Source: Hyphomicrobiales bacterium
Lineage (GTDB): Bacteria > Pseudomonadota > Alphaproteobacteria > Rhizobiales > Aestuariivirgaceae
Direction: 5' to 3'
Length of the DNA stretch: 49,921 nt
Assembly (NCBI GenBank): GCA_025359265.1
Contig: JANYHB010000066.1
Coordinates: forward strand, 1-49,921
Of this stretch, positions 7,161 through 15,363 are shown piece after piece. The stretch's first letter is position 1, and each line of letters begins with the position of its first letter. The translations under genes were made by a program, and so were the position numbers. A model generated the notes under the pieces. The model was not told the DNA's origin, did not search any database, and saw only the letters and a list, made by a program, of their open reading frames with translations.

Positions 7161-8771
7161 ATGAAACCGACGCGGTTTTGGGGGCCGTCAGTCATGAATA
7201 AAACAGTGTGTATAATCGGTTCTGGCGCCACCGCAATCTATACCCTCAAATATATGCTCGAATCTGCAGTGCCGCTCAGCGTAACGATTTTTGAGTCGAG
7301 TGGCGAAGTCGGAAAGGGAATGCCTTACCGGCAAGACATGAATGCAGAATATATGTTGTGTAATGCATTCAGTCGGGAAATTCCCGAAATTACCCGCTCT
7401 CTAATTGATTGGTTGAAAGAACTGCCTGAATATGAATTGAGCGATTGGGAACTCTCTTCGCATGACCTAAGCGCACGCGCCTTTTATCCCAGATTGTTGA
7501 TCGGGGAATTTCTGGCTGACGAATTCATAAGGCTCTGTGAGATATTCAAAAAAAACGGCCATGAGATTACCGTGAGAGCGAATGAAGAAGTAACAGACAT
7601 AGCTGTTCACGAGCGTGGAGAAATCGCCGTTAAAACCAACCTTTCGCTGCAACCCTTGTTATTTGGTCATGTGGTTATTGCCAGTGGCCATGCATGGCCT
7701 GCAAAGCCTAGAATTGGTAAAGCCGAGCTTTTGTCGCCGTGGCCATATACTTCTGTAACGAGTCTGAAATCCGGTAACATTGGAATACTTGGATCGTCAC
7801 TCTCTGCCATAGATGTTGTAGTCGCAATCGGAAATACGCATGGCACATTTGAAGAGTTTCAGGGAACTGTCTCATGGAAACCAAACCCTAAATCCGCAGC
7901 CTTAAGAATCACGATGATCTCAAAAATGGCGATTATGCCCGAAGGCGATTTCTATTATCCGTTTCCCTATATCCCTCTGGAAATTTTCTCAGTTGAAGCG
8001 GTCGACCGTGAGATCGCAAGGGGCCGCATGGAACTTCTTGAACGCTTGTTTCAGCTCCTCTGTGACCAACTCGTTCATTCAGACCCCCTCTATTTTGCGT
8101 CCTTAGGCAAAGATGCAAGAACGATCAAAGGGTTTTCGATAGCGTATTTCAAAAGGCGTGAAGATGTAGGTGGGCTGGACGCCATAAAAAAGGATTTCGC
8201 AAAAGCACGAAAATCGATGCGCGAGAAACAGGTCATTGCCCATCGTTATGTGCTGTTAAGGGCACATGAAAATTTTGACCGTGCGCTGGAAATGTTAACC
8301 GATGAAGATTGGATACTGTTTTCGGAATGTCTCGCACCCATATTTTCCGACAGTTACGCCGCGGTGCCCCATCTTTCTCTGGCGCGCGTTATTGCGATGT
8401 TCAATGCTGGCGTGCTCAGCCTGAAAGCCACGACAAAAGACGCGGAATTCAGCCAAGACGACAAGGGCCATGTGCTTATAGAAGCTGAAAACGAAATGTT
8501 AAACTATGAGGTGATGGTTGACGCAAGAGGTCAAACCTCCGCACCTCTGGATGAGTTGCCGTTCCCATCTTTGGTAAAGATTCTAGACAACGGGAAAGCG
8601 CATCTCAAAGCTCCGTTTAAAATCAAAACCAATCTGCATCAACCACCATCAATCTATTGTTTGGCCCTGCCACAGGTGTTGGAACGGCATCCGTTTTCGC
8701 AAGGATTGGCCAATTGCGCGGATAATGGTCGAATTGTCGCGCAAGCTATCTTTAAAGATTTTGACAAATAG
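7161..8771 (+). CDS. FAD/NAD(P)-binding oxidoreductase (NAD_binding_9 type)
   Basis: The protein begins with a Rossmann dinucleotide motif, CIIGSGATAIYTLKYML (GxGxxx), typical of the FAD/NAD(P)-binding family PF13454. A second nucleotide-binding stretch, IGILGSSLSAIDVVVAI, lies near residue 205. The substrate is unknown and no membrane segment is seen. Starts: the ATG at 7161 has a strong AGGAGG site 5-6 nt upstream, whereas family homology begins at the ATG at 7194 (MNKTVCIIG). The upstream EcfG promoter would start RNA near 7154, inside the ribosome site of the 7161 start, so 7194 may be used under stress. The gene stands alone, divergent from the SOS-type promoter of the radical SAM gene. 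Confidence 0.82.
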   Translation: MKPTRFWGPSVMNKTVCIIGSGATAIYTLKYMLESAVPLSVTIFESSGEVGKGMPYRQDMNAEYMLCNAFSREIPEITRSLIDWLKELPEYELSDWELSSHDLSARAFYPRLLIGEFLADEFIRLCEIFKKNGHEITVRANEEVTDIAVHERGEIAVKTNLSLQPLLFGHVVIASGHAWPAKPRIGKAELLSPWPYTSVTSLKSGNIGILGSSLSAIDVVVAIGNTHGTFEEFQGTVSWKPNPKSAALRITMISKMAIMPEGDFYYPFPYIPLEIFSVEAVDREIARGRMELLERLFQLLCDQLVHSDPLYFASLGKDARTIKGFSIAYFKRREDVGGLDAIKKDFAKARKSMREKQVIAHRYVLLRAHENFDRALEMLTDEDWILFSECLAPIFSDSYAAVPHLSLARVIAMFNAGVLSLKATTKDAEFSQDDKGHVLIEAENEMLNYEVMVDARGQTSAPLDELPFPSLVKILDNGKAHLKAPFKIKTNLHQPPSIYCLALPQVLERHPFSQGLANCADNGRIVAQAIFKDFDK

Positions 8772-9051
8772 TCGATCAGATTCTGCTCCGTATCATGAAC
8801 CAACGCAATTTCCGTCATGCGGAACTAATATCCCATCGAAGCATTTACGCTTCGGATGGAATACATGGGCACCCTGGCAGGCCATGCCGTAAAATTCCGT
8901 TACAACTGAACGAGAAAAGAACCATTTGTTAATTGTTAAGCCAGAATAAAGCATAAGTGGATGAGCAAGTGGTTCCGCGACACCAATTTGGAACTTCGGC
9001 CATCTTCGCGTGTTCATGCTATATGCCAATTCTCGGAAAGTGGAATGTTCC

Positions 9052-9444
9052 ATGCAGATGATCGAACCAAGATCAGTGGTACTTGTTGTTGAAGATGAAC
9101 CCATCATTCGTCTCAACGCGATAGAAATGGTTGAAGGTGCTGATTTTGAAGCGCTGGAGGCTGGCAATGCAGCGGAGGCCCTGAACATACTCGAACGGCG
9201 GCAAGATATTTGTGTTGTATTTACGGATATAGAAATGCCTGGTGGGATCGATGGTATCGCACTTGCTACCACCATCCGTAGCCGGTGGCCGTCGATTGAA
9301 TTGATATTGACCTCAGGCCGCTTAAATACGCCATTGCGGCATATTCCAACGCGAGGATTATTTTTTGCCAAGCCCTATGATGAACGCGCTGTGGTGAGTG
9401 CGATGCGAGAATTTTGTCACACACCACTGAGTTTGTTACATTGA
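9052..9444 (+). CDS. Stand-alone response regulator receiver domain
   Basis: This is a single CheY-like receiver of about 130 residues with no output domain. The acidic pair is VVEDEP, the phospho-acceptor Asp lies in VVFTDIEMP (near residue 59), the Thr/Ser position is in LILTSG, and the conserved Lys is in FFAKPYDE. Such single-domain regulators often act in phosphorelays with HWE/HisKA_2 kinases, and one lies about 2.7 kb downstream (12130-13503). A direct partnership is only inferred. I chose the ATG at 9052 over an upstream in-frame GTG at 9010 because homology starts after it. Confidence 0.88.
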   Translation: MQMIEPRSVVLVVEDEPIIRLNAIEMVEGADFEALEAGNAAEALNILERRQDICVVFTDIEMPGGIDGIALATTIRSRWPSIELILTSGRLNTPLRHIPTRGLFFAKPYDERAVVSAMREFCHTPLSLLH

Positions 9445-9520
9445 ATTAATACCTTGGCATTCAGCCTTTGGATCTTACGAAGCCAAGTCTATTGTACTGC
9501 CATCTCGAGAGAATCATGCA

Positions 9521-10822
9521 ATGCCCGGCGAAGTGATACGCAACAGCTCTGACTCGGTGAGGCGACCCGAAACTCCAAAACTGCTGGAAATTCTGGGTCC
9601 CGGATTGATCACCGGTGCCTCTGATGATGACCCAAGTGGCATTGCGACCTATTCGCAGGCTGGTGCACAGTTTGGCTATTCCTTGGGCTGGCTGATGCTA
9701 TTCAGTTGGCCGCTCATGTGTGCCATTCAAGAAATCAGTGCGCGCATTGGCAGGGTAACCGGAAGAGGAATCGCCGGAAATCTCAAAAAGCATTACGCAG
9801 TGCCGGTGTTATATGCCGTGGTTGGCCTTTTGGTGGTTGCCAACACCATTAACATTGGAGCTGACTTGGGCGCGATGGCGGCGGCACTTAATTTGCTGGT
9901 TGGGGGCCCACGCTGGTTTTATGTTTTTGGCTTTGCTGTTTTAACAATTCTGCTTGAGATATTCGTGCGTTATTCGCGTTATGTGTCGGTGCTTAAATGG
10001 CTGACACTGGCGCTTTTTGTTTATGTGGCGGTGGCCTTTATAGTTCCCGTTCCTTGGGCGACTGTGGCCCACGATTTGTTGATTCCGACCATATCCCTCA
10101 AGGCTGATTACCTTACTGTAATGGTGGCCATTCTTGGCACAACCATCAGTCCCTATCTTTTTTTCTGGCAAGCCGAAGAAGAGGTTGAAGAGGTTAAAGA
10201 GCGCGTTACAGCCCAACCTTTGCTGCGGGCCCCCGAACAGGCGGCAGGCGAATTTAAACGCATTCGCTGGGATACCTATGTGGGAATGGCTTTGTCCAAC
10301 TTGGTTGCATTGTTTATCATCATCACCACGGCAGCAACGCTGCATGAACATGGCGTCACGAATATCGAGACATCTGAACAGGCGGCAGAAGCGTTGCGCC
10401 CGATTGCAGGCCAATTTGTGTTTCTTATTTTTGGGATCGGCATCATCGGCACTGGCATGTTGGCGCTGCCGGTGTTGGCTGGGTCTGCCGCCTATGCGGC
10501 GGGCGAGGCGCTCGGATGGCACGTTGGATTGGCCCGCACACTCAACCGCGCTAAAGGGTTCTATGCGATATTGGCCGGTGCAACACTTGTCGGCGCATTC
10601 ATGAATTACACTGTGATTGATCCGGTCAAGGCACTTTTCTGGAGCGCCGTCATCAATGGTGTGGTAGCGGTGCCCGTTATGACATCGATGATGCTGCTAT
10701 CAAGCAATCCAAAAGTCATGGGAGATTTTCCGTTGCCTCCGGTGCTGAAATCTTTCGGCTGGCTTGCAACAGGAGTTATGGCCCTAGCCGCGCTCGGAAT
10801 GATGATTACTTGGATCAAATAA
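9521..10822 (+). CDS. Nramp-family divalent metal transporter with altered metal-site motifs
   Basis: This 433-residue inner-membrane protein has about 11 hydrophobic segments in the Nramp/SLC11 (COG1914) pattern, which moves divalent metal ions. TM1 reads GASDDDPSGIATYSQAG, where classical MntH/Nramp has DPGN; the segment equivalent to TM6 reads TTISPYLFFWQAEEEVEE, where classical members have the MPH motif. The usual metal-coordinating Asn and Met are therefore replaced. The charged EEEVEEVKER loop follows TM6. This argues against assuming manganese import; it may belong to the divergent bacterial Nramp-related group. No riboswitch or MntR-like site is obvious in the 76-nt leader. Confidence 0.85.
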   Translation: MPGEVIRNSSDSVRRPETPKLLEILGPGLITGASDDDPSGIATYSQAGAQFGYSLGWLMLFSWPLMCAIQEISARIGRVTGRGIAGNLKKHYAVPVLYAVVGLLVVANTINIGADLGAMAAALNLLVGGPRWFYVFGFAVLTILLEIFVRYSRYVSVLKWLTLALFVYVAVAFIVPVPWATVAHDLLIPTISLKADYLTVMVAILGTTISPYLFFWQAEEEVEEVKERVTAQPLLRAPEQAAGEFKRIRWDTYVGMALSNLVALFIIITTAATLHEHGVTNIETSEQAAEALRPIAGQFVFLIFGIGIIGTGMLALPVLAGSAAYAAGEALGWHVGLARTLNRAKGFYAILAGATLVGAFMNYTVIDPVKALFWSAVINGVVAVPVMTSMMLLSSNPKVMGDFPLPPVLKSFGWLATGVMALAALGMMITWIK

Positions 10823-10927
10823 CTTATTGTCATCGCCCGTCTATAGTCTGCTCGGTGCACGGCTCAAGCCATTGGTCGTCAGCTCCTTTTTGGCGGGCTG
10901 GTCTAATGACATTGCAAAGGTAAATTA

Positions 10928-12004
10928 ATGAATTCTAGTTTTCATAAATCGGCCCGGCAAGCGTTATCGTTGGTGGGGAGTAAAAAGTTGGTTGAAGCAA
11001 CGGAACTGCTCCTCAAGACTTTATCCACCCACAAAGCGGAAGCGGAGCCTAGTGTTGGAAGTCGAGATGAAATGCGCTTTTCACACTCACCATTGCCCCT
11101 GCCTGAAACTGCCATAGAACCTGTCGAGCGTTTGGGGAAGGCTTTTGGCAAGCGAAGTGCCGTTGGCACCTTCACGTCGCGCGGCTTTCAGCATGCTGAG
11201 CGCCACCTTGATTATATGCTCTATATTCCGCCTCCCAAGCCAGCGCGTGAACAGTCGTTGATACTGATGTTGCACGGGTGCACACAAAACCCAACAGACT
11301 TCGCACTCGGCACGCGGATGAACATTCTTGCAGATGAATTCAATATTATTGTGGCTTATCCGCTTCAACCGCAATCGGCTAACTCATTGGGTTGTTGGAA
11401 TTGGTTTGACTTGCGTCACCAACAGCCTGGATCGGGGGAACCAGCAATGCTTTCAGCGCTGGCAGAGAAGTTGACGGAAGAATTTAACATTCCAAAACGC
11501 CGCGTTTTTGCGGCCGGGCTTTCAGCCGGGGGAGCCATGGCAGAGATTTTGGCGTCTACATACCCCCAACAGTTCGCTGCTGTGGGGGTACATTCCGGGC
11601 TGCCCCGCGGTGCTGCAACATCACTTGCCAGCGCGTTTCAGGCGATGAATGGTTCATCCAAACTAGAGCCGGCATCGGCTTCAGGCGGCACAGTTATAAC
11701 ACGCCGGATTATGTTTCACGGTAGCGCCGATGTAACCGTGCATCCTTCTAATTCGGAGCGCATTGTCAACATTGCGTGCCAGAGCGCGGGCAAATTAAAA
11801 CATTCTGAGTTTCACAAAAAGATGAACGGTCGAGACGTTGCCTGCACTGTTTTTCAGAATGAAAAAGGCTATCCGGTTATTGAGCATTGGCTCGTCAAAG
11901 GGGGTGGCCACACCTGGTTTGGTGGCGACAAAAGTGGCAGCTACACCGATTTAAAGGGGCCTGGCGCTTCGCGCGAGATGGTGCGGTTCTTTTTGCATAA
12001 GTAG
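10928..12004 (+). CDS. PHB-depolymerase-family alpha/beta hydrolase (esterase)
   Basis: This 358-residue protein is a member of the esterase/PHB depolymerase family. The oxyanion region reads LMLHGCTQNPTDFALGTRMN (about 111-130), the nucleophile is in the lipase box GLSAGG (Ser near 197), the acid is in GSADVTVHPSN (about 265) and the histidine is in GGGHTWFGG (about 326). No signal peptide is seen: the N terminus is polar with a short helical segment, as in the cytoplasmic or poorly secreted members found in rhizobia. The true substrate may be a polyester or another acyl ester. Neighbours give no pathway. Confidence 0.87.
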   Translation: MNSSFHKSARQALSLVGSKKLVEATELLLKTLSTHKAEAEPSVGSRDEMRFSHSPLPLPETAIEPVERLGKAFGKRSAVGTFTSRGFQHAERHLDYMLYIPPPKPAREQSLILMLHGCTQNPTDFALGTRMNILADEFNIIVAYPLQPQSANSLGCWNWFDLRHQQPGSGEPAMLSALAEKLTEEFNIPKRRVFAAGLSAGGAMAEILASTYPQQFAAVGVHSGLPRGAATSLASAFQAMNGSSKLEPASASGGTVITRRIMFHGSADVTVHPSNSERIVNIACQSAGKLKHSEFHKKMNGRDVACTVFQNEKGYPVIEHWLVKGGGHTWFGGDKSGSYTDLKGPGASREMVRFFLHK

Positions 12005-12129
12005 GCTTCCTAAATTCGGTGCCATTGAACTGAGATCGTTGTAATTGAAAGATTAAAAATAAATTGGCTGAAAACCGCAAGCTGCTAAAATGATGGAATA
12101 TTTCCACGAACTAGGCCAGAACTGCCGCC

Positions 12130-13503
12130 ATGCCCATTTCCACTCGCTATCTTGTACAAACAACATCGGCCTTTTTGCTGATCGCATTTTTGGTTTTGGT
12201 TGGCGTTGTAGGGATGAACTTCTGGTTGGCACAAAAAGCCCAATCTAATTACGAAGCTGCCAATGTCGAGCGTGATACCCGCATCGCTGCGGTTGAATTA
12301 AGAAATGCCCTGCAAGTGGCCGAGTCGAGCCAGCGTGGCTATATTATCACAGGCAACGAAATCTATTTGGGGCCTTACCAATCGGCAAAGGTTCAGGCAA
12401 ATCGTCGTTTGGCGGTTCTGCAACAAAGTCTTCGAGCCGAGCCCAACTCCGGCCCAAAATTACAAAGACTATCGGACATTCTCAATGCCAAGTTTGATGA
12501 ATTAGACCGCACCATTGACCTTAAGCGAAACCAGCATGATGATGAAGTTTTGGCGCTCATTCGCACAAATGCGGGGAAAAATCTAACCGACGAGGCCAAT
12601 GTATTTTTCGCCGGAATCATTGGTCAAACGGACGAGCGGCTGACAGCAGGCGCTGCTGACCAACGCGCGAACACCGCCTGGCTGCGGCTATTAACGGCCA
12701 TTGCAGCACTCGTTATCATAACGGTGATAAGTGGCGCTGTTGTCGTTGTTGCGCGCTACACCAAAGAATTGGGCCAAACACACAGCCAGCTCAACACTCT
12801 CAATATTGAACTGGAACAACGCGTGGCAAGGCGAACATCGGATCTAGCGAAATCACGTGACCGTTTTGAGGTGTTATTGTCAGAGGTTAACCACCGGGTC
12901 GCAAACAGCTTGGCGCTTGTTTCTGGATTGGTGAGCCTTCAAATAAAAGCCTTGGACGACACAGCCTCGAAAGAAGCCTTGGCGGAAACGCAAGAACGTA
13001 TCTTTGCCATATCACTTGTTCACAGGCGCTTGTACGAGAATGCAACGGTCATCTCTGTTGCGCTGAATGAATACCTGACTGGGCTTTTGGAACATCTAGG
13101 AACATCCTTACACGGCAAACACGATAGAGTGGTCTTGAAATTCGACATCGAACCGATAGCGCTTGAAACTGATCTCAGCATCAATTTGGGCGTCATACTC
13201 ACTGAGCTCGTTACCAATGCCTTTAAGTATGCCTATCCCAAGGGATTGGGCGAAATCCGCGTTTCACTCCGCGCATTGCCAGAAGAAGTTGCTGAACTGG
13301 CGGTAGAAGATGATGGCATTGGCAGGGCCGAAGGCAAGCCCGCAAAAGGCACCGGGGTGGGCACCAAAATCGTCAACGCAATGTGTCTGAGCCTCGGAGC
13401 CAATATCCAATATCTAAACCTTAAACCCGGTACCAGGGCGCAGTTAAATTTCTCGACAAAGCCCCGGCGTTCCGCCATAAATGAACAGGGTTTGCCCGCA
13501 TAA
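12130..13503 (+). CDS. Sensor histidine kinase, CHASE3 - HisKA_2/HWE type
   Basis: This membrane sensor kinase has a signal-anchor helix at about 13-33, then a CHASE3 periplasmic domain with the typical VAESSQRGYIITGN motif. A second helix is near 185-208, followed by a coiled coil ending EQRVARRTSDL. The phosphorylation site is in LLSEVNHRVANSLALV (His near 255), the HisKA_2/HWE form seen in general-stress and light-sensing kinases. ATP-binding motifs are ELVTNAFKYAYP, VEDDGIG and GTGVGTKIV. No cognate regulator is adjacent; the single receiver at 9052 is the nearest. It is followed after 86 nt by a periplasmic binding protein, which may supply the ligand. Confidence 0.9.
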   Translation: MPISTRYLVQTTSAFLLIAFLVLVGVVGMNFWLAQKAQSNYEAANVERDTRIAAVELRNALQVAESSQRGYIITGNEIYLGPYQSAKVQANRRLAVLQQSLRAEPNSGPKLQRLSDILNAKFDELDRTIDLKRNQHDDEVLALIRTNAGKNLTDEANVFFAGIIGQTDERLTAGAADQRANTAWLRLLTAIAALVIITVISGAVVVVARYTKELGQTHSQLNTLNIELEQRVARRTSDLAKSRDRFEVLLSEVNHRVANSLALVSGLVSLQIKALDDTASKEALAETQERIFAISLVHRRLYENATVISVALNEYLTGLLEHLGTSLHGKHDRVVLKFDIEPIALETDLSINLGVILTELVTNAFKYAYPKGLGEIRVSLRALPEEVAELAVEDDGIGRAEGKPAKGTGVGTKIVNAMCLSLGANIQYLNLKPGTRAQLNFSTKPRRSAINEQGLPA

Positions 13504-13589
13504 TTCTATTGCCCAGTGCCGCGATTGGTTGGCGCCGCGTTAGGTTTTTTCAATCTGTGTGAGTGGAGTTAGCCAGAAAAGGTTTTGAG

Positions 13590-14750
13590 ATGCGCGATAG
13601 TCAAAACGTCTGGGTAAATTCATGGTTTTTCGTGTCACGCGTTCTGCTCGCAATCATCTTGATTGGCAATTCACTTCCGGTTCGCGCTCAACAGCAAAGC
13701 CCCGGAATCACGCACCGGACTGTTCTTCCGGCTTTTAACCCGGCTGCCAAACCATGCACATCACCTCCTGACCTCGCACGTGTAATCACTTATGTCGAAG
13801 AGAATGAGCGCGAATTCCTGCAAGGTGTAGACCATGGGTTGTCACTGGCAGCGAAAGACCGCGGATTGGAATATCGCAAGGTCTTGGCAGAAAGCGATCC
13901 CATCAAAGCGGTGGAACAACTGCGATCAATTCGGGCGGCTCAAACCGGTGCCGTTATTGCCACCTCTTCCAATCCGGCCGTTATCAGCCACAGTTTGCAG
14001 GAGATGATTTGGTCTGGCGCCTTCGTGGGTACGATTGTGCCCCCGCCTGCCACACTCATTTTGAACGCACCGCAGTATACAACTGGCCAGGTTCTGACTG
14101 AGACAGCGATACAGCACATTAATTCTAAGCTGGCAGGAAAAGCCAAAGTCGTGCTTTTGACACAAGATTCGATGGAATATCTGTCACCTCGATTTGATGC
14201 AATGCGCGACGGGCTGAACAAGCTGCCCGGCGTTTCCATCATCGCAGATATTGCTCCAAAACCGGTCACCAAAGAAGGTGGCTATGCAATGATGAAGACC
14301 ATTCTTCTGGCTAACTCAGATATAGACGTCGTGCTTGGTGCAGACGCGGTGGTGCTGGGCGCGCTACAAGCTTTGCGAGAAGTTCACAAGGATAGACTCG
14401 ATCAGTTCCTCGGCGGCATAGATGGTGAACCTGAAGCCGTGTCTGAAATTAAGAAAGCCAACAGCCCCTATAAAGCGAGCATCGCCCTGTCGTCGCCAGT
14501 TTTTGGCTATGCGATGGGCGAATATGCGGCAGATTGGCTTGAGGGCAAAAGTGTGCCACAAGCCATGGGCATCCTTCCCATCGCGCTTACCACCCAGAAC
14601 CTGGCGCAATATGAAGCCGATTTGCTTGACCCTGCATCAGTTTACAAAGACCAAGTTCGCCGCGACAAATATCTTAAAATGTATGGCAGCATTTGTTATG
14701 ACACGCGTGATCAATATTTGAACTTTCCCTGGTCATCTGAAAGGAAATAA
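13590..14750 (+). CDS. Orphan periplasmic sugar-binding protein (type I fold, Peripla_BP_4)
   Basis: This is a secreted substrate-binding protein of the ribose/galactose type. An N-terminal signal peptide (VLLAIILIGNSLPVRAQQ) is followed by two Rossmann lobes; typical stretches are EFLQGVDHGLSLAAKDRGLE, ATSSNPAVISHS and IDVVLGADAVVLGALQAL. I placed the start at the ATG at 13590 because AAAAGG lies 7 nt upstream; an in-frame GTG at 13563 would add residues in front of the signal. No permease or ATPase follows: the next DNA is a decayed IS and a truncated, oppositely oriented ABC ATPase of another class. It may have lost its transporter, or it may feed the neighbouring CHASE3 kinase as a sensor subunit. 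Confidence 0.85.
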   Translation: MRDSQNVWVNSWFFVSRVLLAIILIGNSLPVRAQQQSPGITHRTVLPAFNPAAKPCTSPPDLARVITYVEENEREFLQGVDHGLSLAAKDRGLEYRKVLAESDPIKAVEQLRSIRAAQTGAVIATSSNPAVISHSLQEMIWSGAFVGTIVPPPATLILNAPQYTTGQVLTETAIQHINSKLAGKAKVVLLTQDSMEYLSPRFDAMRDGLNKLPGVSIIADIAPKPVTKEGGYAMMKTILLANSDIDVVLGADAVVLGALQALREVHKDRLDQFLGGIDGEPEAVSEIKKANSPYKASIALSSPVFGYAMGEYAADWLEGKSVPQAMGILPIALTTQNLAQYEADLLDPASVYKDQVRRDKYLKMYGSICYDTRDQYLNFPWSSERK

Positions 14751-14755
14751 ACTCC

Positions 14756-14779
14756 GGACCTCTTCATTGAGGTTTCTTC
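14756..14779 (+). terminator. Weak hairpin after the binding-protein gene
   Basis: ACCTC (14758-14762) pairs with GAGGT (14769-14773) around a 6-nt loop, with two further G-T pairs outside. It starts 6 nt after the stop codon. The following tract TTTCTTC is only partly U-rich, so it may be a weak terminator. Confidence 0.35.
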
Positions 14780-14838
14780 AAATTGGCCTGCCGAATTGGC
14801 GTGCCATCCCCGCTGCACATAATTATCTGAGCTTGTTA

Positions 14839-14883
14839 ATTTTCACTGAGAACTGACCCGGGATTTTCACTGAGATTTGACCC
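14839..14883. repeat. Two tandem terminal motifs of an IS21-type end
   Basis: The motif ATTTTCACTGAGAACTGACCC (14839-14859) repeats with three changes at 14863-14883, a 24-nt period. Repeated GAxxTGACCC motifs are typical of IS21 ends, where the transposase binds. The other remnant at the start of the window has the same 24-nt spacing but different motif sequences, so the two remnants come from different IS21 relatives. Confidence 0.6.
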
Positions 14884-15012
14884 GTGTAATTTGTTTTTGT
14901 CTGCCTTTGCTTATGTGTCAATTGGTTTTAGGTTTTGGCCGCCTGCGCCCGCTGCCGCGCGGATTAAAGCGCTGGCGGCGGCGGGCGCAGGCCCTTGTTA
15001 TGGTGAGCAGGT

Positions 15013-15123
15013 TCATTCTCTATTTTTAAAACGCCAGCCGTCGTTTCCGGTTTCGAGGATATGGCAGTGGTGCGTCAGACGGTCGAGCAATGCTGTTGTC
15101 ATCTTGGCATCCATTGCCCGGCA
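15013..15123 (-). pseudogene. istB 3'-end remnant, second IS21-type element
   Basis: On the minus strand the frame reads [20 protein letters not shown] and ends [13 protein letters not shown], stop at 15013. This is only the last 30-odd residues of IstB. Directly upstream lies the 20-bp palindrome, and beyond it the sequence no longer resembles IstB. Compared with the copy at 102-314, the istB part is clearly diverged while the palindrome and its immediate flanks (about 58 bp in all) look identical, apart from one base at the outer edge. Confidence 0.72.
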
Positions 15124-15143
15124 AGCGTTTGCATGCAAACGCT
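15124..15143. repeat. 20-bp perfect palindrome, copy 2
   Basis: This is identical to the palindrome at 184-203, with flanks matching on the reverse strand (CCCTCTC outside, TTGCCGGGCAATGG on the istB side). In this copy it marks the border between the istB fragment and unrelated sequence. Confidence 0.8.
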
Positions 15144-15363
15144 GAGAGGGGCCAACACAAAGAAACGCTCTGCTGATCTGGGGGCGGGCGCTAGGCTTCC
15201 GCGCAAACAGGTGGAGCACTGCGGTGCCGACGAAAAGCGGGACGGCGGCCTGGGCATCTTCTCTCCCTTCCTATTTGATACTCTCATATAGACTCATCAA
15301 AAAAGGCAGGTCTGATCAGTTTTGTTTTCTACCAACATGCAAGGTGCCCAAGCCAGGGGTCGT
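15144..15363. other. Non-coding junction between the IS remnant and the truncated ABC gene
   Basis: I see no gene here. The minus strand holds a frame starting near 15287 that runs through the palindrome and ends shortly after, with no family resemblance. The DNA appears to be flanking sequence of a lost element. Confidence 0.4.

Noticed and set aside
8822-8860. Hairpin CCATC-GAAGC / GCTTC-GGATGG after the FAD oxidoreductase as a terminator
   Set aside because: It has a bulged base and no U-rich tract, and lies some 60 nt past the stop. Not strong enough to call.
8990-9014. GGAAC-N16-TGTT upstream of the receiver gene, possible sigma-EcfG promoter
   Set aside because: The -10 has a mismatch at the first base of CGTT. 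With only one of two boxes perfect in AT-rich intergenic DNA, chance is too likely.
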